DNA of 64,000 nt. Origin: Deltaproteobacteria bacterium (GTDB lineage: Bacteria > Myxococcota_C > UBA6777). Shown piece by piece: positions 8,942-18,760 of this stretch. Each line of letters starts with the position of its first letter. Position 1 is the first letter of the stretch. Under the pieces are notes generated by a model. The model did not search any database. It had not been told where the DNA came from and worked only from the letters and a program-made list of their open reading frames with translations. The stretch lies in the NCBI GenBank assembly GCA_006226375.1, contig SBHC01000008.1:1-64000 (forward strand), given 5' to 3'. Both the position numbers and the translations under genes were made by a program.

Positions 8942-11900
8942 TTACTGGCATACACCGCCGTTACAACTTTGGTTGCTTGCACAACACACCGAACCACACA
9001 CTTTGCTCTTGTCACAGCAGGCGCCGTTGAGACACTCCTGGTTGGAGCCACAACAAGCGTTCACACAGACCTTCGCAACATCACAACAAGAGTTGGCAAT
9101 GCACTGAGAGGTGCCAGAGCAGCAAACTGTGTTGTTTTGACAGGCCTGCGCGAGCGGACAACATGTACTAGAGATACACTGACCGACCCCTTGGCCGCAA
9201 GTTGTTCCACAAGATCCACAGTGACTGTTGCTTGTCGAGGTATCCACACAGGCACCACTACAGACTTGTTGACTTGAAGGACAGGAGCAAGTTCCGCTGG
9301 AGCAAGTTGCCCCCGTCGCACACGCCGTACCACAGGTGCCACAGTGTGAGTTGTTGGTCTGTGGATCCACACACACTCCGCTGCACTCGACCTGACCTGT
9401 AGGACAAGAGCAGGAACCATTGCTACAAGTTTGGTCGTTCCGGCAGGCCTTACCACAAGAACCACAATTGGCTGCATCCGTCTGTGTGTTTCGGCAAACA
9501 CCCGAACAGTTCGTTTCACCCGAGCCACAAACCACCACACACTTGCCTTGGAAGCAGGGCTGACCTGTTCCACAAGCATTGCCACATGAACCACAGTTGG
9601 AGGGGTTCGTTTGAAGATCAACGCAGGCTCCGGAGCAGTTGGTCTGCCCAGAGGGACAAACCGTTGTACAGGTACCGTTGCTGCAAACCTGAGTCCCTGT
9701 ACAAGCGTTGCCACAGGCACCACAGTTTGACCTGTCGGTGTTGGTGTTGATGCAAGTTCCGTTGCAATCGGTTTGACCCGAAGGACAGGAACAAGTCCCG
9801 CTGGTGCAAGTCTTTCCACCCGAACAAACCGTTCCACATGTTCCGCAGTTGTTGCTATCCGTCTGAAGGTTGGCGCATTGGCCGTTGCATGCGGTTTGTC
9901 CGGTGGGGCATCGCAAGATGCAAGTACCGCTGGAGCAAGACTCGCCTTGCTTACAGCTTGTGCCACAGGAGCCACAGTTGCTGGGGTCAGCGTTGAGATT
10001 TACGCAAACTCCACTGCATGGAGACAGACCCGAAGGACAAGCACAAGTACCATTCTGGCAGGTGTTGCCTCCCGAACAAGTGGTACCACACACGCCGCAG
10101 TTGCTGCTGTCATTCTTCAGATTCACACACTGGTTGTTGCAAACCGACTGACCCGTTGGGCAGGAGGTTTTGCAGGCCCCGCTGATGCAGAGTTCACCGC
10201 TTGCGCAGGTGGTTCCACACGCTCCACAGTTGTTTCGGTCTGAGCTTTGATCCACACAGACTCCGCTACAAAGTTTCTCTCCACCTGAGCAGACACAGAA
10301 GCGGTTGGAACAAACAGTCCCGCCGGAACACTTGGTTCCACACGCTCCACAGTTGTTGCTATCGGTACGGACGTCGGCGCAAACACCGTTGCAATCCCGC
10401 TGCCCTGTCGGACAACTGGTCTCACACTTGCTGTTGAGACACAATTCACCGGACCCACAAGCCGTGTTGCAATTTCCACAGAAGGCGCGATCCGTTTTGG
10501 TGTCTTTGCAAGAGCCGCTGCAATCCGACAACCCTGAAGGACAAGTACAGGAGCCACTTGCACAGATCTTGCCGCCTGTACATTTGGTACCGCAGGTTCC
10601 GCAGTTGTTGGGATCGGAGTTGGCATCCACACAAGAGCCGTTGCATACCTTCTGGGTACCCGGACAGCTGATGGAGCATTTACCGCTGTTGCATAGCTCG
10701 CCGGAGTTGCACGCGTTGGCGCAAGCACCACAGTTTGCTCGGTCCTTGCTCGTGTCCACGCAGACTCCGCTACATCGGGTAGTTCCACCCGTACATTGGC
10801 AAGAGCCGTTGGTACACTCTGCTCCACCGGTGCACTTGGTTCCGCATGCGCCACAGTTGTTGTTGTCGGACTTGGTATCTGCACAAACGTTGTTGCAGAC
10901 AGTCTGACCTGTGGGACAGCTCGTTGAACACGAGCTGTTGTTGCAGATCTGCCCGGAAGCACACTTCTTGCCACAGGCTCCACAGTTGTCGAGTTCTTTG
11001 GTGAGATCACGGCAGGTACCGCTGCAATCCGTTTCACCGGAAGGACAGGTGCACAGACCGTTAACACAAGTCTTACCGCCAGAACACTTGGTCCCACAGG
11101 AACCACAGTTGTTAATGTCAGACTTGGTGTCAGCACAAGAACCACTGCAGTCCGTTTGACCAACAGGACAACTTGTTGTGCATTGGCCGCTGTTGCAAAG
11201 CTGCCCAGACGAACAAACCTTGCCACATGCGCCACAGTTCGACCGGTCACTTCTCAAGTTTCGGCAGATACCACCGCAGTTGGTAAGTCCAGAGTCACAA
11301 ACACACGCGCCGTTGGAGCAGATCTGACCACCGGTGCAACGTTTTCCGCAAAGTCCACAGTTGTCATCGTTGGTTTTGGTATCAATGCATGAGCCACTGC
11401 AATCCGTTTGGCCTGTCGGACAGCTAGTGACGCATCGGCTGTTCGAGCAGCGCTCCCCTGTCTTGCAGACGCGACCACAAGCACCACAGTTGGTAAGGTC
11501 GTTGGTCAGGGTTCGACAGATTCCACTGCATAGTGTTTGACCTTGCGGGCATGCACAATTCCCCGAAGCACAGATTTGTCCACCGGTGCATTTGGTTCCG
11601 CATTTTCCACAGTTCTCGTCGTCTGACTTTGTATCAACACAAGAACCACTGCAGTCAGTTTGGCTTGGGGGACAACTCGTAGCACACGAGCTGTTGGTGC
11701 AGAGCTGTCCGGAGGAACAAATCTTTCCACAAGCGCCACAGTTGGAGCGGTCGTTGGTCAAGTTTCGGCAGTTACCACCACAGTCGGTGAGTCCGCCGGG
11801 GCATCGGCATCGACCGTTGGTGCACTGCTTCCCACCGTTGCAGGTGGTTCCACATGTACCGCAGTTGCTTCCGTCACTGTTTGGATCCACACAGGAACCG

Positions 11901-14539
11901 CCGCAAGGAATTTGTCCTGTCGGACAGTTGAAAACGCATTTGCTGCTGGAACAAAGCTGACCCGACTTGCAGACATTGCCGCACGAGCCACAGTTGCTCA
12001 AGTCAACCTTGAGGTCTCGGCAAATGCCGTTGCAGTCCGTCAAACCTTGCGGACAACGACAGACGCCGTTGGTACACTCTTTTCCACCGGTACATTGGCG
12101 CCCACACCGACCACAGTTGGTGCTGTCGGTTTTGGTGTCCACACAAGAGCCACTGCAAGCGGTCTGTCCAGTCGGACAGTTGAAGGTACATTGGCCAGCG
12201 GAACAAAGTTGCCCTGCTGCACACTTTTTGTTGCAAGCACCGCAGTGGTTCAAGTCCGACTGACGGTCACGGCAAACGCCGCCACAATCAAACAAGCCCC
12301 CCGTGCATTTGCAAGAGCCGCTGACACACTCTTTACCACCGTTGCAGCGAACGCCGCAGTTACCGCAGTTGGTGACATCACTTTGGGTATCGACGCAGAC
12401 GCCGCTGCATACTTTTTGAGAACCAGGGCAGCTGACATCGCACTTACCGCTGTTGCAAATCTCACCGGACTTGCATTTGTTGGCACACGTTCCACAGTTG
12501 TTTCGGTCTTCGGTTGCATCCACACAGATGCCGCTACAGTCTGTCAAACCCGAGGTACACTGGCATTTTCCGCCGATGCAAAGCTTTCCACCCGTGCAAC
12601 GAGCGCCGCAAGTGCCACAGTGATTGACGTCAACTTGGAGGTCGATGCATTGGTCCGATCCGCTGATCTTGCAGATAGTTTGTCCCGCCAGACAAGAGCT
12701 TTGGCACTTTCCTGCGTTACAGACCTGCCCCGAGGGGCACTTGTTTCCGCAAGAGCCACAGTGGTTGGTGTCATCCTGAAGTTCAATGCAAACGTCCACG
12801 TTGTTAACTTTGCAGACCACCTGGGTACCGGGACAGCCCGTTTTGCAAACGCCTTTTTCACAGAATTCACCAGACTTACAAACGTTTCCGCACTTTCCGC
12901 AGTGAGCGTTGGTAATCTGTAGGTCGTAACATTGGGGAGCTTTGTCAACAACACACTCGGCCTGACCGTTGGGGCAGCTTGTCACACATTGACTCACCAC
13001 ACATTTTTGACCGTCGGGACACTTTTGGTTGCACTTGCTGCAGTGGTTGGTATCGGAGGTGAGATCGATACAGACGTCGGTTCCGCTCACATCACACAAA
13101 GTTTGTCCTGCCAAACAGCTCGAAATACACTTTCCAGCAGAGCATCTCTGACCATCGGGGCACTTGTTGTTGCAAGTACCGCAGTGGTTGGTGTCCGTTT
13201 TCAGGTCGAAGCATTGCTTTTGACCGCCAACTTCACATTGGGTTTGGCCTTGAACACACTCGGTTCCACAGGTGCCGTTGTTGCACTTTTCACCCGACTT
13301 ACATGCGACGCCGCATCCACCACAGTGTGAGGTGTTGGAGCTAAAGATAACGCAAACACGCTTGCCTGCTTCTTCGCAGGCGTTTTGTCCTTCAGGACAG
13401 GTTGCGAACTCACACTTTCCACTGTTGCACGCGTAACCAACGGGACACAAAGGATTCTTGCCTTCGTCATCATCATCAACGCTGCCGTCACAGTCGTCAT
13501 CCACGTTGTTGCATTCTTCTTTCGCGGGAGTTTCCGAACCAACACACTCGCTCCATTTTCCATTGCTACAGGTTTGAATACCGGTTTTGCAGCGGCCTTT
13601 GGACTTGGCGGAGTTGGTGAGTTGGTCCACTTCTTCTTGGGTCAGGTTCTCGAATTTGCTGTTGTAACATTTGCGGGTAAGAAGGACGGGGTCCTTGTCA
13701 TTCATCAAGGTTTTTCCGGTTTTGGGGTCACGTACGTTGTCCACAAAACCATCACAGTCATCGTCAACACCGTTGCACACTTCGGGTACGCAAGAGGTGC
13801 AGGTTTTTCCTTCACCCGGAGTAGCCAGTCGCTTTTGAACGTCTTCGTTGTTGGGAGCAGACACAAACAGCGTGGTCTCAAACAGACACTTGTTGATGCC
13901 GTCTTCAAAGCACTTGTATCTTTCTGTATCCGCCGCGCGACAGTAACCGCGCAAGGTTTCCAGGTTGGTCCGGACTTGCTTCTCGTCGGCCGTCAACGTG
14001 TTGGGGTCTGCTTTGTTGATCTTGTCGAGGTCTTTGTCCTGGGTGGGTACGACGAGGTTGGGGTCCATCACAAACAGCTTGAAACGGAAGTTTTGCAGTT
14101 TGTCATCGTTGGGGATGCGAAGCACGGGAGTGTACTTCTTTTCGATGGGCTCAAGACTCAGGATGCTACCGTCTTCCAGGATTTTAACGAGAGAGAAGTA
14201 GGTTTTGTCGTCTTGGGTTTGGTCCCGGTTGTCCCAGCGAGACACCAAGCACCCCCACAATTCCTTCTTCGCAAAGATGTCCTTGTACGGATTGGTCGCC
14301 TTCTGCTCGGCTTTGTTAATCAAATTATCAGTGAATTCCTGATGCTTTTCAAACAGCACCTTGGGGTTGCAGACGTTGCCTTCAGCGGCCTCGATCGTGA
14401 TCGGGTCGCTGGGAAAGCTGTTGCAAGCCACAAGGGAAAAAAGCACAACCCCGCTCATCAAAAGCTTGGTCCAACGACCGAGCAAAGCGAAGGAGGGATG
14501 GGCAGACCAAAAACCCAAACCAGATTGTCTCGACATCAT
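8942..14539 (-). CDS. giant cysteine-rich repeat lipoprotein (33 tandem repeats)
   Basis: An 1865-residue surface protein. The N-terminus has a lipoprotein signal with lipobox LVAC (C39). Residues 40-250 are a unique domain. Two CN(G/N)VDDDCDG motifs near 250 and 345 match the putative metal-binding family found in myxobacterial surface proteins such as MopE-like proteins. From about residue 377 to 1795 there are 33 repeats of 41-47 residues, each with a CP.GQT.C.G.C.D...D..NCG.CG..C..G..C..G.C pattern. A final cysteine-dense tail carries CC pairs. The many cysteines imply disulphides and export. Repeats 7-29 alternate between a 41- and a 43-residue type. The ATG at 14539 has only a weak GGGG upstream. 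It heads a two-gene unit with the TPR protein. A stalk, adhesin or matrix role is inference. Confidence 0.88.
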   Translation of the reverse strand: MMSRQSGLGFWSAHPSFALLGRWTKLLMSGVVLFSLVACNSFPSDPITIEAAEGNVCNPKVLFEKHQEFTDNLINKAEQKATNPYKDIFAKKELWGCLVSRWDNRDQTQDDKTYFSLVKILEDGSILSLEPIEKKYTPVLRIPNDDKLQNFRFKLFVMDPNLVVPTQDKDLDKINKADPNTLTADEKQVRTNLETLRGYCRAADTERYKCFEDGINKCLFETTLFVSAPNNEDVQKRLATPGEGKTCTSCVPEVCNGVDDDCDGFVDNVRDPKTGKTLMNDKDPVLLTRKCYNSKFENLTQEEVDQLTNSAKSKGRCKTGIQTCSNGKWSECVGSETPAKEECNNVDDDCDGSVDDDDEGKNPLCPVGYACNSGKCEFATCPEGQNACEEAGKRVCVIFSSNTSHCGGCGVACKSGEKCNNGTCGTECVQGQTQCEVGGQKQCFDLKTDTNHCGTCNNKCPDGQRCSAGKCISSCLAGQTLCDVSGTDVCIDLTSDTNHCSKCNQKCPDGQKCVVSQCVTSCPNGQAECVVDKAPQCYDLQITNAHCGKCGNVCKSGEFCEKGVCKTGCPGTQVVCKVNNVDVCIELQDDTNHCGSCGNKCPSGQVCNAGKCQSSCLAGQTICKISGSDQCIDLQVDVNHCGTCGARCTGGKLCIGGKCQCTSGLTDCSGICVDATEDRNNCGTCANKCKSGEICNSGKCDVSCPGSQKVCSGVCVDTQSDVTNCGNCGVRCNGGKECVSGSCKCTGGLFDCGGVCRDRQSDLNHCGACNKKCAAGQLCSAGQCTFNCPTGQTACSGSCVDTKTDSTNCGRCGRQCTGGKECTNGVCRCPQGLTDCNGICRDLKVDLSNCGSCGNVCKSGQLCSSSKCVFNCPTGQIPCGGSCVDPNSDGSNCGTCGTTCNGGKQCTNGRCRCPGGLTDCGGNCRNLTNDRSNCGACGKICSSGQLCTNSSCATSCPPSQTDCSGSCVDTKSDDENCGKCGTKCTGGQICASGNCACPQGQTLCSGICRTLTNDLTNCGACGRVCKTGERCSNSRCVTSCPTGQTDCSGSCIDTKTNDDNCGLCGKRCTGGQICSNGACVCDSGLTNCGGICRNLRSDRSNCGACGKVCSSGQLCNSGQCTTSCPVGQTDCSGSCADTKSDINNCGSCGTKCSGGKTCVNGLCTCPSGETDCSGTCRDLTKELDNCGACGKKCASGQICNNSSCSTSCPTGQTVCNNVCADTKSDNNNCGACGTKCTGGAECTNGSCQCTGGTTRCSGVCVDTSKDRANCGACANACNSGELCNSGKCSISCPGTQKVCNGSCVDANSDPNNCGTCGTKCTGGKICASGSCTCPSGLSDCSGSCKDTKTDRAFCGNCNTACGSGELCLNSKCETSCPTGQRDCNGVCADVRTDSNNCGACGTKCSGGTVCSNRFCVCSGGEKLCSGVCVDQSSDRNNCGACGTTCASGELCISGACKTSCPTGQSVCNNQCVNLKNDSSNCGVCGTTCSGGNTCQNGTCACPSGLSPCSGVCVNLNADPSNCGSCGTSCKQGESCSSGTCILRCPTGQTACNGQCANLQTDSNNCGTCGTVCSGGKTCTSGTCSCPSGQTDCNGTCINTNTDRSNCGACGNACTGTQVCSNGTCTTVCPSGQTNCSGACVDLQTNPSNCGSCGNACGTGQPCFQGKCVVVCGSGETNCSGVCRNTQTDAANCGSCGKACRNDQTCSNGSCSCPTGQVECSGVCVDPQTNNSHCGTCGTACATGATCSSGTCSCPSSQQVCSGACVDTSTSNSHCGSCGTTCGQGVGQCISSTCCPLAQACQNNTVCCSGTSQCIANSCCDVAKVCVNACCGSNQECLNGACCDKSKVCGSVCCASNQSCNGGVCQ
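9165..13405 (-). repeat. 33 tandem cysteine-rich coding repeats
   Basis: This tandem array inside the giant lipoprotein gene has about 123-141 bp per unit. In its middle the units run as alternating pairs of 41 + 43 codons (252 bp). The pairs are diverged at the DNA level, so most duplication is old. Confidence 0.85.
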
Positions 14540-15107
14540 CGACTACCCCACAAACATCGTCAAACAAGGGCAACTCGCCCTCAGAGGCTCATTGTTGAGC
14601 AATAAAAACAAGGTCAGAATCAAGGCGCTGCCTTCTTTAAGCAGCCTATACCTCTCAAACACAGACTCAAACTCTAAGGTTCCGGTCTCATCAAAGAGGC
14701 ATTCCATGAAGTGAATCCAGGTGATGGTGCAACCCTTTGGTATGATGGGTTCTGAATCCAGCAGAAAGGACTTCAGAGAACAACGTCACAAGAAGTCTAC
14801 GCCATACCATCAAAAAAAGTACGTAGCAAAGGGCTTCGTTGGATTGCATTGCGCAATCGTCCGGCGAGTTCAATGCACGAACAAGAAACAAGCCTTTGTC
14901 AGACTTTACATACGGCAGGAAATTCATCTCGCTTTGATCTTACCAACAAAGAAAGTTGGATGACAACAATACCTTGAGAATAAGAACATTCCGATTGTAG
15001 AATTGTATGAAAAAAGATGCAACCAACCTTTTCAGAATGGCGCAAAAAATAGGGAGTTAGGAAGAGGTATTAGGAGAGAGGGCGAGGCGGATGCTGCAGG
15101 ATGGGGA
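14540..15107. other. 568-bp intergenic region without a convincing gene
   Basis: The stretch is A/T-rich compared with its neighbours. It must hold the promoter of the minus-strand cysteine-repeat lipoprotein, but I find no clean -35/-10 pair. A small inverted repeat GCTGC...GCAGC (about 14627-14645) lies in the probable leader. Short open frames on both strands (about 80 codons near 14700-14960) lack ribosome sites and familiar motifs, so I do not call them. Confidence 0.5.
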
Positions 15108-17219
15108 TTACTTGGTGAGGAAGCCAAGCATTTCGTCGTAGACTTTCATCAACGTGGGCATGGCGTTGGGACCCAAACCGTTGGTCTCTTCGTAATGATC
15201 ACCCTTCGCTTGCTCATAGTAGGGCTCGGTCGGGTGGAGTACATAGTTCCAAGAAGGAATTAAGTAACCCACTTCGTCATTGCCTAGCCCAATGAATGCC
15301 TTGTAGGTTCCAGGAACTCTCTCCTTGAGATACGGACCTTTGGGAGCATTTTTCTCCATCTTCGCCTTAAGATCAGGGTCATCCTTGTCCAGCGTAATCG
15401 TTGGGACATTTCCGGACCATTTCCCATCGTAGCCGCCGACAAGGACCTCAGGGTCCAACTCACCAGGCATCGAGAAAAAGGTGAACTCACCCACACGAAT
15501 GATCGCAACTTCCGTCAAGATCTTGATTTGGTTGGTTGGCCCCAGGGGGAGCAATTCATCGTAGTCGTAAGTCTTCCGTTTGAACACTTCAAGAAGGAAA
15601 GCTGACTGAAATGCAAGGTTCTCTACGGCCAACTTAACCTTGCGAGCGAGCACAGAAACTTTCGGATCTTTGAGTTCTTTAGCCGTCTTGAGGGCCTCGT
15701 GCGCTTTGTGAGCAAGCTGGTCGCCCAAAGCCTTGGTTTTGTCCCAATCCGACTTCTCTTGGAGGTTTCCATCAATGTCCCGGATATTGACACCCAGTTG
15801 TGTCATCAGTCCACCGACGGCACCTTGCAAAAAGATGGCGACACCAGGAATCGGATCCAGCTTGGGGAGCTTACCTGCAGGTAGACCTTTTTCGAGAGCC
15901 TCTCTCAGGTAATGACAGAAGTCCGAGGAGAGAAAGTTATTGGTATCCGACAACGCCTCGGGATGGTTCCCCCAGTTCACAAGAGTAGCAATGGGAGTGC
16001 CATCTGTCCCGACAGCTTGGAGCACAGTCAAGGTGTCATCCACAACAATGGGTTGACGACTGTCACGAACAAGGCCTTCCTGCCCACGGGTGGCCACGCC
16101 GCCAGTGCGGATGGCTCCAGCTCGCAGTTTCGCTGGTTTGAGTTTGGCGTAAGCATCCATAATCGACTTGGCGATGTCATCGATCACCTTCTGGTTGTAC
16201 TTCGGATTCACACCCGTTTGGGCAGGAACACCATCTTGAGAAGGCCCCCATTGTCCCAAAGTGTCGGGACCTTCGTGAGTATGAGTGGCCGAGACAATGA
16301 TGTAATCGATGGCTCCTTTGGGGAGCTTCTCCATCACTTGCTTTCGGGCCACGTCTACGTCGTCGTAGAAGAACCCAACGGTATCAAGAGAAACAATCGC
16401 AACAGTTGTGTCGCCTGATTGGAGAACCAAGGCGCGCGACCAGGTGTCATCGTTTTTCCCTTGCAGGGGGTGATTGTTGGAGAAACCGCCCATCCAAAGT
16501 CCCTCAAACTGCTTGTTCCCTTCGGAGCCGTCTGCGTCAGGACCTTTGTACTCTGGGTTTTCTTTGTGACCCACCAGACACTTCTTGTCTTTTCCGTAGT
16601 AAGCAGGCTGACCGTTCGGATCCATGCAGGGACAGATTCGGTCGCGGCCACAATCCAGAAACCAGTCTGGGTTACCGTCACCTTCAGAGCCATCAGCATC
16701 TGGGCCTTTGTACTCGATGTAGCAACGCTTCTCCGTTTCGTTGCAGACCAGACCATCAGGACATTGTTCTGTCGCGCTGCATGTCGCGCGTGTCTTGATT
16801 TTCTCTCCCTTGCATACCCCATCACGTCCACAGTCACGCTTTTTAAAGCGCGCGAGGTCTTGAAGCTCCCCACATCGCCAGAGTCCATAGGGAGATTTGG
16901 GGGTAGGTGTGGGGCAAAACCCCTCTTCTTTGTAATACGGCCACCAAGCCACTTCGTAGCTGGTCGGGGAGATGGCAACAGCAGCAGCCCCAGCCTTCAA
17001 CTCACCTTCGTTCTTGTCGCAGCCTTCCGAACCAGGACAGATCGCCGCATAGTCATCTTTGTTGATGCTCACGTTGGAGTTGCTGTTGGAGTTGGTGTTC
17101 GTATTGTTGTTGTTAGAATCCCCAGACGAGCAGGCAACACCCATGGCCAAGCATAGGGAAAGCAAGGAGCATAGAAGCACCCACCGTCGAGAATGCAGAT
17201 GTAGTTTCGATGTTTGCAT
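15108..17219 (-). CDS. neutral/alkaline ceramidase-like lipoprotein
   Basis: About 703 residues. The signal peptide ends in the lipobox MGVAC (C30) and is followed by an Asn/Ser/Thr linker to about residue 50. The body resembles the neutral/alkaline non-lysosomal ceramidase family: an early AAAVAISP strand, WMGGFSNNHPLQG, SLDTVGF, the SATHTHEGP zinc-type motif and NWGNHPEAL with a further histidine. Members hydrolyse the amide bond of ceramides or act on similar lipids. An insertion of about 120 residues carries several cysteines and two copies of YKGPDADGSEG. The start is uncertain: ATG 17219 places the signal peptide correctly but has a weak ribosome site, while TTG 17285 extends the frame. 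It follows an Asn-rich lipoprotein gene in the same direction. The substrate is unknown. Confidence 0.78.
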   Translation of the reverse strand: MQTSKLHLHSRRWVLLCSLLSLCLAMGVACSSGDSNNNNTNTNSNSNSNVSINKDDYAAICPGSEGCDKNEGELKAGAAAVAISPTSYEVAWWPYYKEEGFCPTPTPKSPYGLWRCGELQDLARFKKRDCGRDGVCKGEKIKTRATCSATEQCPDGLVCNETEKRCYIEYKGPDADGSEGDGNPDWFLDCGRDRICPCMDPNGQPAYYGKDKKCLVGHKENPEYKGPDADGSEGNKQFEGLWMGGFSNNHPLQGKNDDTWSRALVLQSGDTTVAIVSLDTVGFFYDDVDVARKQVMEKLPKGAIDYIIVSATHTHEGPDTLGQWGPSQDGVPAQTGVNPKYNQKVIDDIAKSIMDAYAKLKPAKLRAGAIRTGGVATRGQEGLVRDSRQPIVVDDTLTVLQAVGTDGTPIATLVNWGNHPEALSDTNNFLSSDFCHYLREALEKGLPAGKLPKLDPIPGVAIFLQGAVGGLMTQLGVNIRDIDGNLQEKSDWDKTKALGDQLAHKAHEALKTAKELKDPKVSVLARKVKLAVENLAFQSAFLLEVFKRKTYDYDELLPLGPTNQIKILTEVAIIRVGEFTFFSMPGELDPEVLVGGYDGKWSGNVPTITLDKDDPDLKAKMEKNAPKGPYLKERVPGTYKAFIGLGNDEVGYLIPSWNYVLHPTEPYYEQAKGDHYEETNGLGPNAMPTLMKVYDEMLGFLTK

Positions 17220-17305
17220 AGCGATGGCATCTCGTGGATTGATGGCAACCGTCCCCTGCTCAGGAAAACGCTTCCGAAGGGACAAGTTGCCTTTGATGTT
17301 GGGGA

Positions 17306-18490
17306 TTACTGGGGATTCCAGGGCAGCACGGTGAGGATGGTGATCGCATCCGCGAAAAGTCGAGCTTTGTAGGTGGTGTGCAGTGTAGTCTTGCCACCCA
17401 TTTTGATTGCGGAGCGGAGTTCAACTTCCTGACCGATCGGAGTGGTATCATTCAACTTCACGTTCAGCGCGGCGTAAATACCATCTTTGGTGGTCTCTTC
17501 CTTGCTGGGGTCGGGCTGGTCGCCGTCGCCGTTGAAGTAGGTCAACTTCTGGGAGCGAAGAGAGACAGACACTCGCGCTCCGGAAAGCTGACGACCGTTG
17601 CAGTCTTGAATTTCACCAGCCACAGCACCGTTGCCGTCCTGGATCTTACGAATACCTGCGGTACCAGGAATCAAGCTCTTGGTCAGCTGGGTCACAACAA
17701 ACGCGCGATCGCTGAAGAAGCCATCCTTTACCTTATCGGCAGGAATCCAAAGATTGTACTGTACAGTGGTCACAAGGTTGGGACCGGTGGTTTTGATGAT
17801 GAAGGAGGTGTTGGTTGGGATATCTTCAATGCTGAAGTATCCGATATCGTTGCCAGCATCATCCTGACGCTTCACACAAGACTTGTTCAAGCAGAAACGA
17901 TCTTCGCTGCACTTCTCTGCGCAGTCGTCTGTGGCCATATCGTCGGGGTTTTTCGTAGTGAACGAACCCAACAAGGTTGTCGCGGAGGGAGGCTTGTTCC
18001 CATCGTACTTGTAGATCTGGACGCTAACACCGATGGTGCTTCCGTTCAAACCGAAGGTCTCAGCGGGACCAAACATGGTCGCCTTCTCAGGGCCTTTGGG
18101 AAGCTCTGGAGGAGTAGCAAGGCAAGTCATATCGGGGTCATTCCCCTGGTCAGTCTTGACATCGGCAGTGGGATTGGCCACACACATTTTTTCAAGACAG
18201 GTGCCAGGAAGATTGCTACCAGTTTTGGGGTCACAGTCTCGCTGGGCCTGGCATTCACCGTCTCCCTTGCAGGAGTTGATGGGCTCACCCAACGTACAAC
18301 GTCCCGTGGAAGTTCCCGAGTTGTTGTTCGAGTTGGTTGTGGTGTTGTTGGTGTTGGTTGTGTTGGTGTTCCCGTTGGAGTTGCTGTTTGTGTTGGTGTT
18401 CCCACCTCCACTGCATGCCTCCAAGCCCGTAAAACTCAACGCTAGAATTGAAGCTAGAACCAAAAAACGAAACCCGCGAAAACGCATCAT
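17306..18490 (-). CDS. Asn/Thr/Ser-linker lipoprotein with carboxypeptidase-regulatory-like fold
   Basis: 394 residues. The lipoprotein signal has lipobox LEAC (C26), followed by about 35 residues of almost pure Asn, Thr, Ser and Gly. A cysteine-containing segment (CKGDGECQAQRDC) comes next, then a beta-rich body and, near the C-terminus, a region with AGEIQDCNGRQLSGARVSVS that looks like a carboxypeptidase-regulatory or Ig-like module. GGAGG lies six bases upstream of ATG 18490; ATG 18487 is also possible. It is transcribed just ahead of the ceramidase-like gene and shares its linker style, so the two are probably an operon of surface-anchored proteins. The role is unknown. Confidence 0.8.
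   Translation of the reverse strand: MMRFRGFRFLVLASILALSFTGLEACSGGGNTNTNSNSNGNTNTTNTNNTTTNSNNNSGTSTGRCTLGEPINSCKGDGECQAQRDCDPKTGSNLPGTCLEKMCVANPTADVKTDQGNDPDMTCLATPPELPKGPEKATMFGPAETFGLNGSTIGVSVQIYKYDGNKPPSATTLLGSFTTKNPDDMATDDCAEKCSEDRFCLNKSCVKRQDDAGNDIGYFSIEDIPTNTSFIIKTTGPNLVTTVQYNLWIPADKVKDGFFSDRAFVVTQLTKSLIPGTAGIRKIQDGNGAVAGEIQDCNGRQLSGARVSVSLRSQKLTYFNGDGDQPDPSKEETTKDGIYAALNVKLNDTTPIGQEVELRSAIKMGGKTTLHTTYKARLFADAITILTVLPWNPQ
18301..18412 (-). repeat. low-complexity Asn/Thr/Ser codon tract
   Basis: On the minus strand this is an AAC/AAT/ACC/AGC-type triplet tract (GTT/GTG-rich on the plus strand). It encodes the flexible linker after the lipid-modified cysteine. A similar shorter tract at 17052-17120 serves the next lipoprotein. 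Confidence 0.75.
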
Positions 18491-18760
18491 ACAAAGCCTC
18501 CAGGTACAGAATAGTAATAACGATTCCCGTGAAAATACAAGAGAGGGGATCGACTGTCAAGAGACAGGTCAAAAGAAAGAGTAGACCACCCATCACATCA
18601 AGGGTGCACTGTCTTCCCCCCGGATACACCTGCAAAGTGTACCATGGTTTCCAGAAAGTTTCAGATTATTGAAGATAGGCTCAAGAGGGGAAGCAAGAGA
18701 AAGAAGCAAAGAATTGGAAAACGAAGGGATTGAAAGTGTTTCCGTTGAAGAGAAGGCCTG

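Noticed and set aside
9773-12922. Long plus-strand open frames (up to 420 codons) opposite the cysteine-repeat gene
   Set aside because: They mirror the repeated codons on the other strand, are rich in Thr/Ala/Val low complexity, and have no ribosome sites. The minus-strand lipoprotein explains the DNA.
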